DNA of 64,000 nucleotides from Heterodera schachtii (lineage: Eukaryota; Nematoda; Chromadorea; Rhabditida; Heteroderidae): positions 1-64,000 of the forward strand of contig SIJG01000089.1 in the NCBI GenBank assembly GCA_023374025.1, in the 5' to 3' direction. Positions 1 through 11,605 of the stretch are shown here, in pieces; position 1 is the stretch's first letter; each line of letters opens with the position of its first letter. A model generated the notes under the pieces. The model was not told the DNA's origin. It ran no database searches and saw only the letters and a program-made list of their open reading frames with translations. The position numbers and the translations under genes were made by a program.

Positions 1-1422
1 TCTTATGAAAAAACTTCCGAACAAAAATGGCACTTCTCCAGATAATATTAGCTATAAAATTTTAAAAATTTGCCATTCTTCTCTGTCAACTGTTATTACT
101 GACTTGTTTAGGATCTCATTAGACACTGGTTCACTTCCAGACATCTGGAAGGAATCAATTGTTTTTTCCGCTTTTTAAAAAGGGTGACAAAAATAATCCC
201 GAAAACTATAGGCCAATTTCATTAACCTGCTCACTTTGCAGGGTAATGGAAAGAATTTTAAGCAGAAATATTTACAATTTTCTACTAAAAAACCAAAAAA
301 TTTCAGAATTTCAATTTGGTTTTGTTAGAAATAGGTCTACAACGAGTCAATTAATAACAGTTGTGGAAGATTGGTATGAGGCAATTATAAATGGAAAAAA
401 TGTTGACTGTATTTATATTGATTTTCAAAAAGCATTTGACTCAGTGCCCCATGACTTACTTTTATACAAATTGGAAAAAATTGGTATAAGGGGCAAACTT
501 TTAATTTGGATAAAGGATTTTTTGAGTAATAGGACTTTTCGTGTTAAAATTGAGGATGCTTTATCCTCAAATAAAAAAGTTTGCTCTGGCGTCCCCCAGG
601 GCTCTGTCCTGGGCGATCTATATTAACGATCTTCCTGATGCTTTGCCATCAGGAGTAAGAATTAAATTATATGCTGATGATGTTAAATTGTATATTTGTT
701 ATAAAGCAAGAACCGACACAGAAATTATGCATAAAGCATTGCATAATTTATCCGAATGGGCAACTAAATGGCAAATCAGAATCTCAATTCAAAAAACTTT
801 TGTAATTCACTTGGGGAATAAAAACCCCAAAGAAATATATAAAATTGATGGAAATATAATAAATGTTGTGGATACAATTAGGGATTTGGGCATAAATATT
901 GATAATAAATTGCTATTTTCCAATCATGTCGCACAAATAATAAAGAATGCATATTTACGTATGCGTTCTTTATTTCGGATTATTAAATCAAAGTCTTCTA
1001 GGGTTTGGACGTTATTGGAATATGCTCCTGAGGTTTGGAATCCATCCCTTCAAAAAAATATTAAAAAAATTGAAAAATGTCAAAAATATTTCACCAAAAG
1101 AGTTCTTTTCAAATGCAGCCTTCCACCCATTCCATACCAACAAAGATTAGAATACCTTCAACTGCCAACACTTGAAAGCAGGCGAAAGCTTTCTGATCTG
1201 TTCATGGCTCATAAAATAATTTATGGCCGAACAGATTTGAATCCCTTTGAAATATTTAAACCTTCTAAACGCTTTAACATTCCCTTTTATAGACTTAACT
1301 CGAAATATAAAATAGGCAAAAAATTTATACCTTTTGCAGGGCGGGTAACTAAAATTTGGAAAATTTGTAAGAAATTCATAATACTTGCATTTTTTAATTT
1401 ACTTTTTGAAGTTTTTCCATAG
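1..1422 (+). mobile_element. Non-LTR retrotransposon fragment (CR1/jockey-like reverse transcriptase), dead
   Basis: A reverse transcriptase reads across three frames. The start (from base 2) carries a NKNGTSPDNIS-like stretch. Bases 159-626 hold ENYRPISLT, IDFQKAFDSVPHDLL and GVPQGSVLG. Bases 541-1422 hold YINDLP, the catalytic YADDVKLYI box, the thumb and the C-terminal LLEYAPEVWNP region. The frame breaks near 165 and near 615. Residues normally found between GSVLG and YINDLP, and just before LLEYAP, are missing, so small deletions have occurred. The endonuclease domain would lie left of the window. The order of boxes fits the CR1/jockey group of LINEs, but I cannot place it more exactly. 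With several frame breaks it cannot make an active enzyme. Confidence 0.9.
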
Positions 1423-1619
1423 TTTTAAATTTATTTTTAGATTACATAATTATTAAAATATTTTAAATATTTTTGAACATATTTTGGCATTTTGGACCTT
1501 GTCAAAACATTGAAATGTTTAACAATTAGCGTATATTTGCCAAATATTTTGGCTTTTTAAATAGCTTTTCTTGATAATTACCTTAGCATTTTTGTTAAAC
1601 AAATTCAAACCAAATTTTA

Positions 1620-1770
1620 AATTTGAAGTGGAACAGGATACCGCGCGGGGTTTTGCGAGGTTCGAATCCGCAGTTCCGTATTTTTTGAAAAATGCGTCAT
1701 TTTGCGGGGTTAATCCCGCAGATCCGTCCAGCGAAAATTTTGAGTTCCAATCCTGCATGGGGATCAACAT
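1620..1770. repeat. Remnant of a GCGGGAT-rich dispersed repeat
   Basis: GC-rich stretch in AT-rich surroundings, with the words GCGGGG, AATCCCGCAG and ATCCTGC. Similar text occurs at about 38800-38895 and 40655-40750. The mirrored CAGGAT and ATCCTGC near its two ends suggest an eroded inverted-repeat element. It contains GGTTCGAATCC, which resembles a tRNA B box, but no tRNA fold surrounds it. Confidence 0.45.
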
Positions 1771-2439
1771 TGTTGAAAATTTAAGGATATATGCGATATT
1801 TTAATAATTAAATTTTTTGTTTTTAAAGTGAATAAAATTTGGTGATGTAGCCTCTGGTTAGAACGCTATTCTTCTTCGTTTCATATTTTATCTATTTAAA
1901 TATATCACATTTATTTATAATTAAATACGGTTAAATTTTGAGCTTAAAAAATTTGTTAATAATTTAAATAATATTCTTTTTTTCTTAAACAGCCCAAAAA
2001 CCAATATGTTTTGTTTTTGGTGCAAAATTTGTTAAAATAATTTTATATAAATTCAATTTTGTTCTCTTTGGCTTATCGACATCGTCAAATTCAAATCCTA
2101 TAAAATTTTTAAATACGGTACGTTAATCCACAATACCTTTTGGTCTCACCTTACTGCTGATTACGTAAAATTTTCTGTTTTATAAAGCAAACGGTTTTTT
2201 TAATGTTTTGATTTGCTTTCTTGGCAAATTCTCGGTTGATCCCGCTTTTCGATCAAAAATCTATGCCCCGGTCCCGACATGTCTGGTCTCTTGGTTTTCC
2301 CAAAATTAACGGTCAACTCAAATTTAATATTTTCAATAATTTTTCCTTTTAAATTCATTTTTAATAACCCCATTTCACACAAAAAGGGTCACATGAGAGA
2401 AATTGACATCATAAAAAAAGTAATAAATTATCTAATTTT
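1771..2439. other. AT-rich non-coding stretch
   Basis: No supported gene. A tRNA D-arm-like string (TAGCCTCTGGTTAGA, near 1850) is present, but no matching T arm follows, so it is at most a pseudo-tRNA or SINE scrap. Confidence 0.5.
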
Positions 2440-2850
2440 TAGAAAGAAAAGAAAATAGAAAATGGGAATGCAAGCATTTATATATTTTTTGAAATTTTGA
2501 TGTAAATAGAGAGAGAAAATTGCGATTCCTCCGCCAACTCCAACCGTTTAGAACCAGCAAAATTTGGAGTTATTCATTGCCAGGATTGTAACGGTTTCTT
2601 TCGTTTGTTTGTCGATTTGGTCGCGCCGTGGCCGAGAAAATTGCCCCATTATCTTTTTCACTGCTTTTTGCGCTGGGGTGTAAAAGGACAAAAAGAAATT
2701 GGAGCATTTATGAATAAATATCACTTAACTCTCACATCTCATCCGCACTCTCTCATTTACATATACACTATCACCAGACGGCCGATAGATCGAAAAATTC
2801 GTGCACTATTTCTCCAGTCTCTGACTGTCCGGCTAAAAATGCAGAATTTT
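2440..2850. repeat. Third copy of part of the large inverted-repeat arm
   Basis: The block with GCGATTCCTCCGCC, AACTCCAACCGTTTA and the 'CTCTCATTTACATATACAC' string matches about 33892-34250 (same orientation) and about 19200-19560 (reverse complement). It is shorter and more diverged than the two arms, and hAT element 2871-3356 lies just beyond it. No coding function is visible. Confidence 0.75.
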
Positions 2851-2870
2851 TTACGATTTTTGGTTTTTAC

Positions 2871-3356
2871 TAGAGTTAGACGGGTCCGGGTACCCGACCG
2901 GGTCCTAGACCCGGATACCCGGTTTTTTCACTACCCGGACCCGGTTTTTTGAAAATCCAATACCCGGTACCCGACCCGGTAGGTCCGGGTCCAACCGGGT
3001 ACTAAAATAGACTGGTAAGAATGGGGGTCAGGGTCAAAATAAAATTTTTCCCGGCGGCGCCTATCGGCACCACCGGACCGCCCCTGCTTCCGAAAAGTTT
3101 TTTGGAAAATCACCGCAAAAAAAAGTAGTTTAAATAACGAGCGTTTATTTGTAAACCTTATATTTTTCATGCTTTTTTCAAAGTATAAGCTTTATTTTAA
3201 TGAATTTTTTTTTGAATTTTTAAATACCCGGTTTTACCGGGTACCCGGACCCGGACCCGGTTTGAAAATTTGTACCCGACCCGGTACCCGGTTTTTTAAT
3301 ACCCGGAAATACCCGGACCCGGTTTTTGCCCAAATACCCGGACCCGTCTAACCCTA
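2871..3356. mobile_element. Non-autonomous hAT-type element, 'ACCCGG' interior
   Basis: The ends are inverted repeats: TAGAGTTAGACGGGTCC on the left mirrors GGACCCGTCTAACCCTA on the right. Both sides are flanked by the same 8 bp, GTTTTTAC (2863-2870 and 3357-3364). An 8 bp duplication and TAGGG-like ends are hAT hallmarks. The interior is built from repeats of TACCCGG/ACCCGG near both ends plus a GC-rich hairpin at 3051-3075. There is no transposase ORF, so movement would need an enzyme supplied elsewhere. Apparent ORFs here are by-products of the repeat. Confidence 0.9.
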
Positions 3357-3364
3357 GTTTTTAC

Positions 3365-4595
3365 CAACAGAATTAATGCATGATCGAATTAATTAATCAA
3401 AATAAATACATATAATCATGGGGGTAACTCCTTTTTGAGAAGAAATTTTCATAAAAGCCAAAAAAATTTAAAAGAAATTTTAAACTAATATTAAACACTT
3501 TATAATCCTAGAAAAATAAACAAAAATTAAATCAAAACATATTAGAGAACAAAAAAATATATATTAATCTAATAGCTTCAAAATGAAATAATATGCACAA
3601 AAGTCTCAAATAATGGACAAAAGCAAAAAATTTTAGCACACCTCCAAGATACATACCCACACCAACTTTCCCAAAATATTTCCTAATTGATCCCAAATGC
3701 TGATTTTTTGTCATCCAAATGCTGATTGGGAGCCCTGTGCATATTATTGCATTTCGAAGCTATTGAATTAATGCTTGTACTAACGACTAAATCAAGTTTT
3801 TTTTTAAAATAAAAGTATTTCAATTTATTTTTTCTAAAAGAGAAAAAAATTAAGGAAAAACCCTTTAATTTTAATTTAAAAAAGCAAAAAAACAAAACAA
3901 CGGAACTCGGATGATGAACGGAATTTTCTCCAAAAATTTTATTCGTGCACAAAAATTGGAGAATTTAAATTTCTTTAATTTAAATTTAAACGCTTTCATC
4001 GAATCTCTTAATTTGGAGAGATCTCTAACGAATTTTCAAAAATATCCGCATTATTTTGGAGGGGACCGCCGGTGTGATAGAAGTCTTCGTGGGAAATTTA
4101 AAAAATTAGTGTATTTATTAACAGATTTCACCAAAAATAGTAAATAAATGGATTTTTAGGCCAAATTTTTAAAATTTTTATGGATATTTTAGAGCCGGCG
4201 GCACAAAAACAGCTGCAATCTTCTAATTTTATACGGCCACATCCAAGTGAATTTGTTTCCAAATGTTAAAGTGTACTTTAATATATAAATTATTTTTAAA
4301 TAATTTTCGTTGATCACAAAATCTGTTTTTATGATGCGGAGAATTGGCATAAAATTTAAATAAAATGTTTTTATTTGCTGTATAATTGCAATAGAATTGG
4401 TCAATCAATTGAGAGAAATTACCCAAAATTGACAATTTACTGAATGTAATAAGCATCTTTCCAACAATTTTAAGCAATAAAATTATTTTTTGAGAAATAT
4501 TCAAAGCATTCTTTTATATTTTAATCACAAGAAAATTCTCAAAAAATGAAATTACACTTATATTTACCGTTTTAATTGCATTTTAATTGTTCTAA
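3365..4595. other. AT-rich region without a supported gene
   Basis: Several short open frames exist (for example 3911-4147, plus strand), but they are A/T-driven, lack recognisable domains and show no convincing exon structure. Confidence 0.4.
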
Positions 4596-5078
4596 TTGTT
4601 CAATTTGAAATTGGAGCAGAAAATAAAAAAGTGGAACAAAAAACATTTGCAGAATATTTGGAGAAAATTGGGAAGAAGAAAAAGCCAAATGATCAAAAAG
4701 AGAGAAACAATTCACAAATTCTACAAAATTAAACAAAAAATTAAGCAAAAACGAGAGAAAATGTTCAATAAAAGAATGGAATAAAATTGAACAAATCAAC
4801 AATTTATTGCACTGAAAAATGAGTATAAGCAAAAAAGAAAATATTCAAAAAAAAAGAATGGCAACAAAAATTATGCCGAAATTTGTAAGAAAATTGGAAT
4901 TAACCAAAAAAGAATTAACAAATGGAAGAAACAATTTGGAATGGAAGGAAAAATAACGGATAAAGAAAAAATTGAGAATATAAAAATGTATTGGCAAATG
5001 AAAAATGAAAATCCAAAAATCAGTGATGAAAAAATTGCAAAATTTCTGAATATTAATCGGGAAACTATTTGCAAATAA
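4596..5078 (+). pseudogene. Lys-rich helix-turn-helix-like repeat fragment
   Basis: From 4791 to the stop at 5076-5078 a 95-codon frame encodes two repeats of a DNA-binding-like module: NYAEICKKIGINQKRINKWK, then KISDEKIAKFLNINRETICK. Each has the helix-turn-helix pattern of an 'EIAKKLGI' helix followed by a recognition-like helix ending in KWK or CK. No start codon lies in this frame. Upstream, 4596-4784 reads similar Lys-rich text in shifting frames. It is related to the gene at 7025-8027. I read it as a decayed copy or a lone exon. The function is unknown; homeodomain-like transposase or CENP-B-type DNA binding is the nearest analogy. Confidence 0.55.
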
Positions 5079-5685
5079 AACTTTGAATTTTATTGCCTTA
5101 TTTTTTAGTTTTTTGAAATTTCACCAAATATCCACAAAAGTTATATATTGATAAAAAATATGTTAGGAAATCGGACAAAAATGTAAAATTTTTCATATCA
5201 GCGTATATCTGCAAAGCGGGACTATTTTTTTCTGAAATTTTTAAAAAGCTTTGCCACAAAAGGTTGAATGGCATTTATGCCGAAAAACCCTTATAAATTC
5301 CAGTTAAGAAAAATGGCGCTTCATCCGGCTTTTTTGTAGACTTTCTAGCGTATTACGGAACATTAGTCGGTCATGAATAGATAATTCTGAAGTCAAAAAA
5401 AGCATATCATTTAAGCAAATTTTGAGGAAATGGGCAAAAGGTCGTATTCGAATTTTGAGGCCCCGAAAACTCCGGGTTTTTAGCATTTTAGAATTTTGGA
5501 GATTTCGTGGTTTTTTACTCTTTTGGACAATTCGTGGCTTGGACACTCTGTGGGGATGACAAAGTTAGAGTAAAAAATGCTCGAGTCTCGATTTTTTGCT
5601 GTGCTTTGATACTTAAAAAACAAAACAAAAAACTAATGGAAACATTTATTTATCAGTAAATAGACTTACTCAATTAAGTGATAAT
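5079..5685. other. Intergenic, no gene seen
   Basis: Mixed AT-rich sequence between the helix-turn-helix fragment and a hAT element. No domain or convincing exon on either strand. Confidence 0.4.
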
Positions 5686-6157
5686 TAGGGATTCGTTTTT
5701 TAGGCACAAAAATTCGCGAATAGGCATTAAATTGGCACAAAAACCCTCAAATAGGCACTAAAGTAGACAAATAAGACTTTTATGAACGCTTTTTAGGAAA
5801 GAAAATACGTAAAAATTTAATCAAAACATTTTATTTTAGTTATTTTTCAATTGTATATTAAATTATTAAAATTAACAATAAATTTTTATCAAGAAAAATT
5901 ATCAAATTTAAGGAACAATTTTTGGGAAAATTTTTCGATTCTTAGGAGTGTATTTTTCGTTTTTATTGCGATTTTTCAGAAAAACCCTGAAAAAGGCGCC
6001 AAAATGACGAATATGCACTAAAATAGGCATTAGCAAAGTTAGGCATTATAAAAGTCATCGTAGACACCCCAAATCAAGCGGAAAAAGCATTTTTCGTGCT
6101 TATCTGTGCGTATCAAGTGCGCTGAAGTTTTAGGCATTTGCCAAAAGCGAATCCCTA
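5686..6157. mobile_element. Non-autonomous hAT-type element, 'ATAGGCACTAAA' interior
   Basis: The left end TAGGGATTCG mirrors the right end CGAATCCCTA. Flanks are GTGATAAT (5678-5685) and GTGATATT (6158-6165), an 8 bp duplication with one later mismatch. Inside, near both ends, a word like AATAGGCACTAAA recurs many times. No transposase. Confidence 0.85.
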
Positions 6158-6165
6158 GTGATATT

Positions 6166-7024
6166 AAATGAAAAATTTGTGAGCGAAATTAAGAAAATTT
6201 TGAAAACCACCAAAATATCTAAAATATAAATATACTGTAATTGGATTATTGAAGTATCAATCAAGGTTAAAAGTTCAAATCTTTGTATTACTTTATCGCG
6301 TTTCGTTTTTCAATATATTCTGATTCATTCAAGCATTTTCAACCGACACATTCAATTAATATGATGAAAATAATAAAGAATTAACAAAATTTATTTTTCA
6401 ATATTTTTTGTTAAAAATTTAAAAATAAAATTATTTTCTGTATTTATTATTGATAGAATAATTGCTGGAAATGATGTTACTTTGCACCGATTATGATGCA
6501 AAGAACGCGACCATTATTTTGATGTTGTTAGCTCCAGTAAATTGGACACCAATGGAAAATCGGACCTTAATGGATATAAAATTAAAATAAAATTTTGGCA
6601 TAGACTAAAAGATAAGCATTATCTTAAATGTCAGTTTCTTCATTTTTTAAAGACAAATTTGGTATACAAAATTCCTGTTGTTTCCATTGTCAAATTTTCT
6701 GGTGCCTATTTATTTTAATTTTTTATATTAATTCGAGGGTCAATAATTTTTCCTCAAACAGATTATATTTCTTTAAGTTTGTATTAAATAATTTTTTAAA
6801 AATTTATTTTACAACATTTACTAATGAAAAGAGAAATTTAAATTTTTATTTTATTTTTAATCAATTATTAATCATTAAAAATACGTTGCAATTGGTGTGG
6901 CATTTCTCTTAAAAAAAAGGTTTTTTTCATATATTCCATTTATAATATATGACCCAAAAGGTGAAAACCAAAACTAATTTTGTTTAATGATTTTTTTTGA
7001 CTCAAAAAATGATTAAAATTAATT
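6166..7024. other. AT-rich, no supported gene
   Basis: An open frame at 6628-6912 (plus) is rich in F, N and L and looks compositional. Nothing recognisable. Confidence 0.4.
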
Positions 7025-8027
7025 ATGATTATTGTCTTCTTTTTTTTAATCGTACTAATTGATGCAGTTAACGAAGCTTTATTTGATGATTTGTGGAATA
7101 ATCTAAAACCACCGACCTCAAAAAAGTTCAAAAAATATAAATTTGGAGAAAACATTACTATAAAGGAAGAAATTATTGAAAAAAATCAAAATTATGAGCA
7201 ACAAAATGCCAATAAAAAAATTATAAGTATGAAAATTGCTGTGAGAAAGAAATGGAAGACACAAAGCCAAAAATATTACGAAAAACATTGGAGGAACAAA
7301 ATGATAATTTAATGTCAAAAGCAAAAGTGCCAAAAATTGAATTGGATAAATTGAGCGACGATTCATTTGAACATGAATTTAATTATCAAGCTGATCCGAA
7401 TATTACGTCTGCTGATAATTCTTCTAATGATATGGATTGGAACATTACGGTAATGTATGGTAAAAAATGAACAAAACAGGAAATTATCTTAAAATAGAAT
7501 GGGTTCTTAAATATTTTAATTATTTATAATTTTTAAATATTTATTCAGGAGGCAGAAAGAAGAAACGAAATGGAAAAAAAAGAGAGAGAAGAGGAAAGTG
7601 GAGAAACAAAAATGGAACTGATCAGAAAATTTGATCAAATGAGAAAAGAAAAAATTCATGGATTTAACTACGCCGAGAAGAAAAGATCAAAAATAGAAAC
7701 TGCAATTGGCAATGAATTGGGAACTAATCGTAATCAAATTTACAAATGGAAGAGGGAATTTAGTAAGGGATCAATGGCCTAATTGAATTTTACTCATTGT
7801 TCTCATTTTAAGGTATCAAAAAGAAATTTTCAACGAAAGAAAAAATTGAAAAAATTAAGCAATTTGAAAAAGTGAGAGAGGAATTTTTAAAAAAATTCAA
7901 TTTAAAAACGAATTGGAAATTTAAAGAAAAAATAGCGGAAAAAATAGGTGCTAGATTGAGCACAATTTGTGATTGGAAGAGAAAATTGGACTTTAGACCT
8001 CGTAAATTTCTTTATACTTTTATTTAA
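7025..8027 (+). CDS. Lys-rich protein with helix-turn-helix-like repeats, possible signal peptide
   Basis: Candidate exons are 7025-7449, 7549-7762 and 7813-8027. Donors GTAATG and GTAAGG and acceptors TTCAG and TTAAG keep phase at both introns. The first 15 or so codons (MIIVFFFLIVLIDA) look like a signal peptide. The third exon holds FKEKIAEKIGARLSTICDWK and the second ends with NQIYKWKREF, both the helix-turn-helix-like module seen at 4791-5078. Within exon 1 the frame changes between about 7200 and 7252, near an A-run (7214-7220). Either the gene is damaged there, the true start is ATG 7252, or the signal peptide belongs to something else. I do not know the function. Confidence 0.5.
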
Positions 8028-8082
8028 TTAAAACTAGGGCTTCGATTTTAAATTAAAAAAATTGATTTTAATAGGCTTTGAG

Positions 8083-8662
8083 CAGGGCTCCCAAATGTGA
8101 GGCTTTAGTCTCGTTTTGTGGTTTTTTGATAGGTCAATGAGGCTAAATTTTCAAAATGAGGTTTTGAGGATTTTGTGGATTTTTGAGAAATTTTGAGGAT
8201 TTTTGTTAAATTTTTCATAAAAACTAGAAAATAACCAATTCTTTTCCGAAAATTCACAAAAATAAGAATTTTTTTAATGAAAATCAGCTAAAAATATTGT
8301 CAAAATTCTTAATTTTTCCCCCGGCGGCGCCTATCGGCACCGTCGGACCCTAAAAATCTTTTATTTTCTTAAAAATTTTCTCAAAACTCTAAAATTTGGC
8401 CATTTTTGTGGACAAATCTGTTAATTTTTTGGAAAAGCGCAAAAAAAAACCAACTTCGGTTTTTCAAGCTTAGAATTTCACAAAATGCTTACCTATTCTA
8501 ACAAAAAATTGCTCAAATTGATTATCGACAATCAAAAATATAACATTAAACATTTTAAGCGTGTTTTGAATAAATTTTGTTAAAAATGAGGCTTTTTGAT
8601 CCAAAATGAGGCGTTCTTGCCTGCGAAATGAGGCTTTTTAAATCGTTGAACTGGGAGCCCTG
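8083..8662. mobile_element. Non-autonomous hAT-type element, 'AATGAGGCTTTTT' interior
   Basis: Ends CAGGGCTCCCA and TGGGAGCCCTG are perfect inverted repeats. Both flanks are GCTTTGAG (8075-8082 and 8663-8670), an exact 8 bp duplication. The word AATGAGGCTTTTT and variants recur inside both ends. The middle holds the GC-rich hairpin at 8321-8345. No coding capacity. Confidence 0.92.
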
Positions 8663-8797
8663 GCTTTGAGTCTTTTTAAAGTGTGAATCTATTGGCATTC
8701 CAGTCTCGGCATTTACAAAATCAAATTTATTGTGTCAAAAATAAAAAATGCAAAGGTGAGAATAAAAAAAATATCATCAAAAAATAATTGATCAGAA

Positions 8798-9208
8798 TCA
8801 AATGCTCCAGCAACTGTTCCGTGCGCGTGCCAATGTTCTTTGCGTGGTGATTGTCAGAATTGATGAGCTGTAATTAATCTTTAATAATTAAAGGAATAAA
8901 TTTCAATAAATACAGTAGCTTTATTTAAAATTTGGTTTACGTATGGATTTTTGGATAAATTTGAAAAAAAAAAAACATTTTTAATTTACCCCTTTTTCAT
9001 AAATTAAAAATTATAATTTAAATATTTCTTGCTAAAATTACGTATATCCAATTGAAACAAATTCACTCACTTTCTTCTCCTTTATCCACGATTCCTCCTC
9101 GTCAATGTTGCGCAAAAGTTGGTGAACAGTGTTCGCTTTATTCAATGTTTCGCCGCGCACATATTTTTTTAATTTTTTGAAAGACTTTTCATCGATTTTT
9201 TTGATGAA
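8798..9208 (-). CDS. Alpha-spectrin-like exons (spectrin repeat fragments)
   Basis: Exon 9071-9208 is bounded by an AG acceptor (minus-strand TTAGTAG) and a GTGAGT donor. It encodes a spectrin-repeat A helix with IDEEESWIKEKK, close to the IKEKKLL repeat of animal alpha-spectrin, including its conserved Trp. The next exon begins at 8867 after TTACAG and reads NHHAKNIGTRTEQLL, matching the 'NNHHEENIS' helix of a following alpha-spectrin repeat. Phase 0 is kept. The 3' limit of the second exon is unclear (about 8798), and I see no further spectrin exons before the hAT element at 8662. Spectrin lines the cytoplasmic face of the plasma membrane with actin. This piece is probably the remaining 3' part of a rearranged gene that starts in the tandem array upstream. 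Confidence 0.7.
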
Positions 9209-9782
9209 CTACTAATTTTTTTCAAAAAATAGCTGAATTCAGCAAAAGTACTATTTTTCCTTAAAAATTTCGGGTGCGGAGGGGGGGGTACGTACCCCGC
9301 GTACCCCCCTCCCCTGGGACCGTCCCTGGGGTCAGCACCAATTTTGCGAAGGGGTCCGGCTTTATAAATTGACGCGGAGCAGGGGACAAAACTCCGTCGC
9401 CGAAATTCCGCCGGACGAAACTCCGCCAAGAAAAAAAACTCAAAACTTGAAAAAAAAATTTTTTTCCGGAATTTTTTCAAAATTTAATGATGAATCGTGC
9501 CCAGACATTTGCGCATTTGCACCTCGGACATTCGCGCCCCATATTTCACCAAAAAATGACCAATGTTTGCAATTTGAGCATTTGTCAGCATTCTCAAATT
9601 ATAGTAGCCATTTTGAGCCAATTTTTTAGAAAAATTAAGTTTTGGGAGGCTGGAGGTGCCGATAGCCCTTCCGGAAGAAAAATGTAGGTTTTTTAAACGA
9701 ACCTCTAGCAAAAACGAAAAATAAAGATTTCCAGTTTTATCGGAGGAGGGGAAAACGATTTGCTTTTTCTCCATCTCCCCAC

Positions 9783-11104
9783 CTCGGAAGTGTTCAGTTC
9801 GTTGTCGAAAGTGTCCTGTTTGTTCTGCAAAGGTTGAACCGACGACAAATCACGGCCAAAGTCAGCGGAACGAACGTGCGGTTCTTTGTCTTCGATCGAA
9901 CTCTCCACCACATCGCGTTTCAATGTGGACTGTAAAAAATGGGTGATTGAATTTTTGGTATTTCAAAACATACGCTTCTATGCTTTAAAGCAATTGTAAT
10001 TTCCGACTTTGAAAATTTTTTTCGAGGGGGGGGGGGGGGCAACAGGGGGGGGGGGGAGACTGAAATTCTCTCCGGCAATCGACTAAGGACCATTTTTGTG
10101 ACCCGGAGCAGAAAAAAACTTTCTAGTCTCCCTCTCCGAATTTTTTCTGAGTACGAACCCTCACCCCCCCCCCCTCCCCCCCAAACGTCGTCGGGACAAA
10201 ACGTCGTTATGGCAAAAAGCGCTAAAAATTCCGAATTTACTAACCTAGAAAGAAAGTCTTTTTTATAAGAAAATTCTAAGAAAAAAAATTCTCGAGAAAA
10301 TTTCAACGAATTTTTGAAAAATTTAAAAAAATCTTCGTAAATCACCATAAAAATTTCGAAAACATTTTTTTAGAATATTCTTATAAAAAGAACTCTGTAA
10401 AAATTTTTCTTTGAAAATTTCTAAGTTAGTGAATTTTTTGAAATTTTTCGGCTCTTTTTGGCATGACGATGTTTTTCCTGATCCGCATTTAACTCTACCG
10501 GTTACCCTGTTTTTTCCACATTAAACCGCTGCAGTTCCTCCCTCCCCTACCGTATCTGTGATTTGGTTCATCTCCCGCAAGCGCACCTCATTCCCTTTCA
10601 GATCATTTTTGAAGTCGTTGAATCTGAAATTGGTATAAGTGATCATTAGCAGCAGGAGACGACAGCTAAGAATAGCGATAAAAAAATTTTTGTTTCAAAG
10701 CTGAACCTTTAAAAATTTTTTTTCATTTCCACCCCCGACCTTTAAGAGGCGCTATTATGGAAAAAGTGAAAATATGATCCAAACAGTGAAAACTTTGCCT
10801 GATCAATGGCATACCTTTGGCGCTCCAAAAATGCTTTTTCAAGACGAGCATCGAACCACAGAATGTCAGGACGGCAGAAGAATCTGTTGGAATTAAGAAT
10901 ATATTAAAATAAATTATGTAAATCTTAATTCATTTCTTACATAGCCAATAAAACACCAACGACGAGGAGAAGAAAAAGTGCAGCTGAAGCTGCATCCGGC
11001 GGCATTTCCGCCTGAGGTTTTGTAGGCGGATTTGCCGTTGTTGTAGTTGTGCTTGGCGCTGCCGTCGTTTTGGTGGTGCATGGTTCGGTTGGGGCACTGA
11101 GGCC
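9783..11104 (-). CDS. Unit 1: membrane-anchored chimera with alpha-spectrin repeat exon
   Basis: Exons in transcription order: a (about 11104-10941), b (10883-10815), c (10623-10551), d (9929-9783); all joins keep phase. Exon a encodes a Thr/Pro-rich stalk (TTKTTAAPSTTTTTANPP) and a hydrophobic helix (AALFLLLVVGVLLA). The same frame is open further upstream through RRTRRRRWVDGTLEP, a furin-like basic site. Exons b-c give a charged helical tail (RFNDFKNDLKGNEVRL). Exon d matches an alpha-spectrin repeat: DVVESSIEDKE, then FGRDLSSVQPLQNKQDTF. Base changes between unit 1 and units 2-3 in exon a are largely silent in this frame, supporting it as coding. No ectodomain exon precedes it. If exon d is not spliced onward it ends about 25 codons later. 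Chimera or broken gene: undecided. Confidence 0.55.
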
Positions 11105-11605
11105 CTGCAAAATTGGCTCCAATGTGCCGTCGACCCAACGTCGCCGACGTCGCGTGCGACGAATTTGCGAAGGGGTCCGGCTTTATAAATTGACGCGGAG
11201 CAGGGGACAAAACTCCGTCGCCGAAATTCCGCCGGCCGAAACTCCGCCAAGAAAAAAAAAACTCAAAACTTGAAAAAAAAAATTTTTTTTCCGGAATTTT
11301 TTCAAAATTTAATGATGAATCGTGCCCAGACATTTGCGCATTTGTACCTCGGACATTCGCGCCCCATATTTCACCAAAAAATGACCAATGTTTGCAATTT
11401 GAGCATTTGCCAACATTCTCAAATTATAGTAGCCATTTTAAGCCAATTTTTTAGAAAAATTAAGTTATGGGAGGCTGGAGGTGCCGATAGCCCTTCCGGA
11501 AGAAAAATGTAGGTTTTTTAAACGAACCTCTAGCAAAAACGAAAAATAAAGATTTCCAGTTTTATCGGAGGAGGGGAAAACGATTTGCTTTTTCTCCATC
11601 TCCCC

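Noticed and set aside
1850..1885. tRNA gene suggested by TAGCCTCTGGTTAGA
   Set aside because: No T arm, acceptor stem or anticodon arm can be folded nearby.
2605..3351. Frames reading PDPVF-type repeats
   Set aside because: They are translations of the ACCCGG word of a hAT element.
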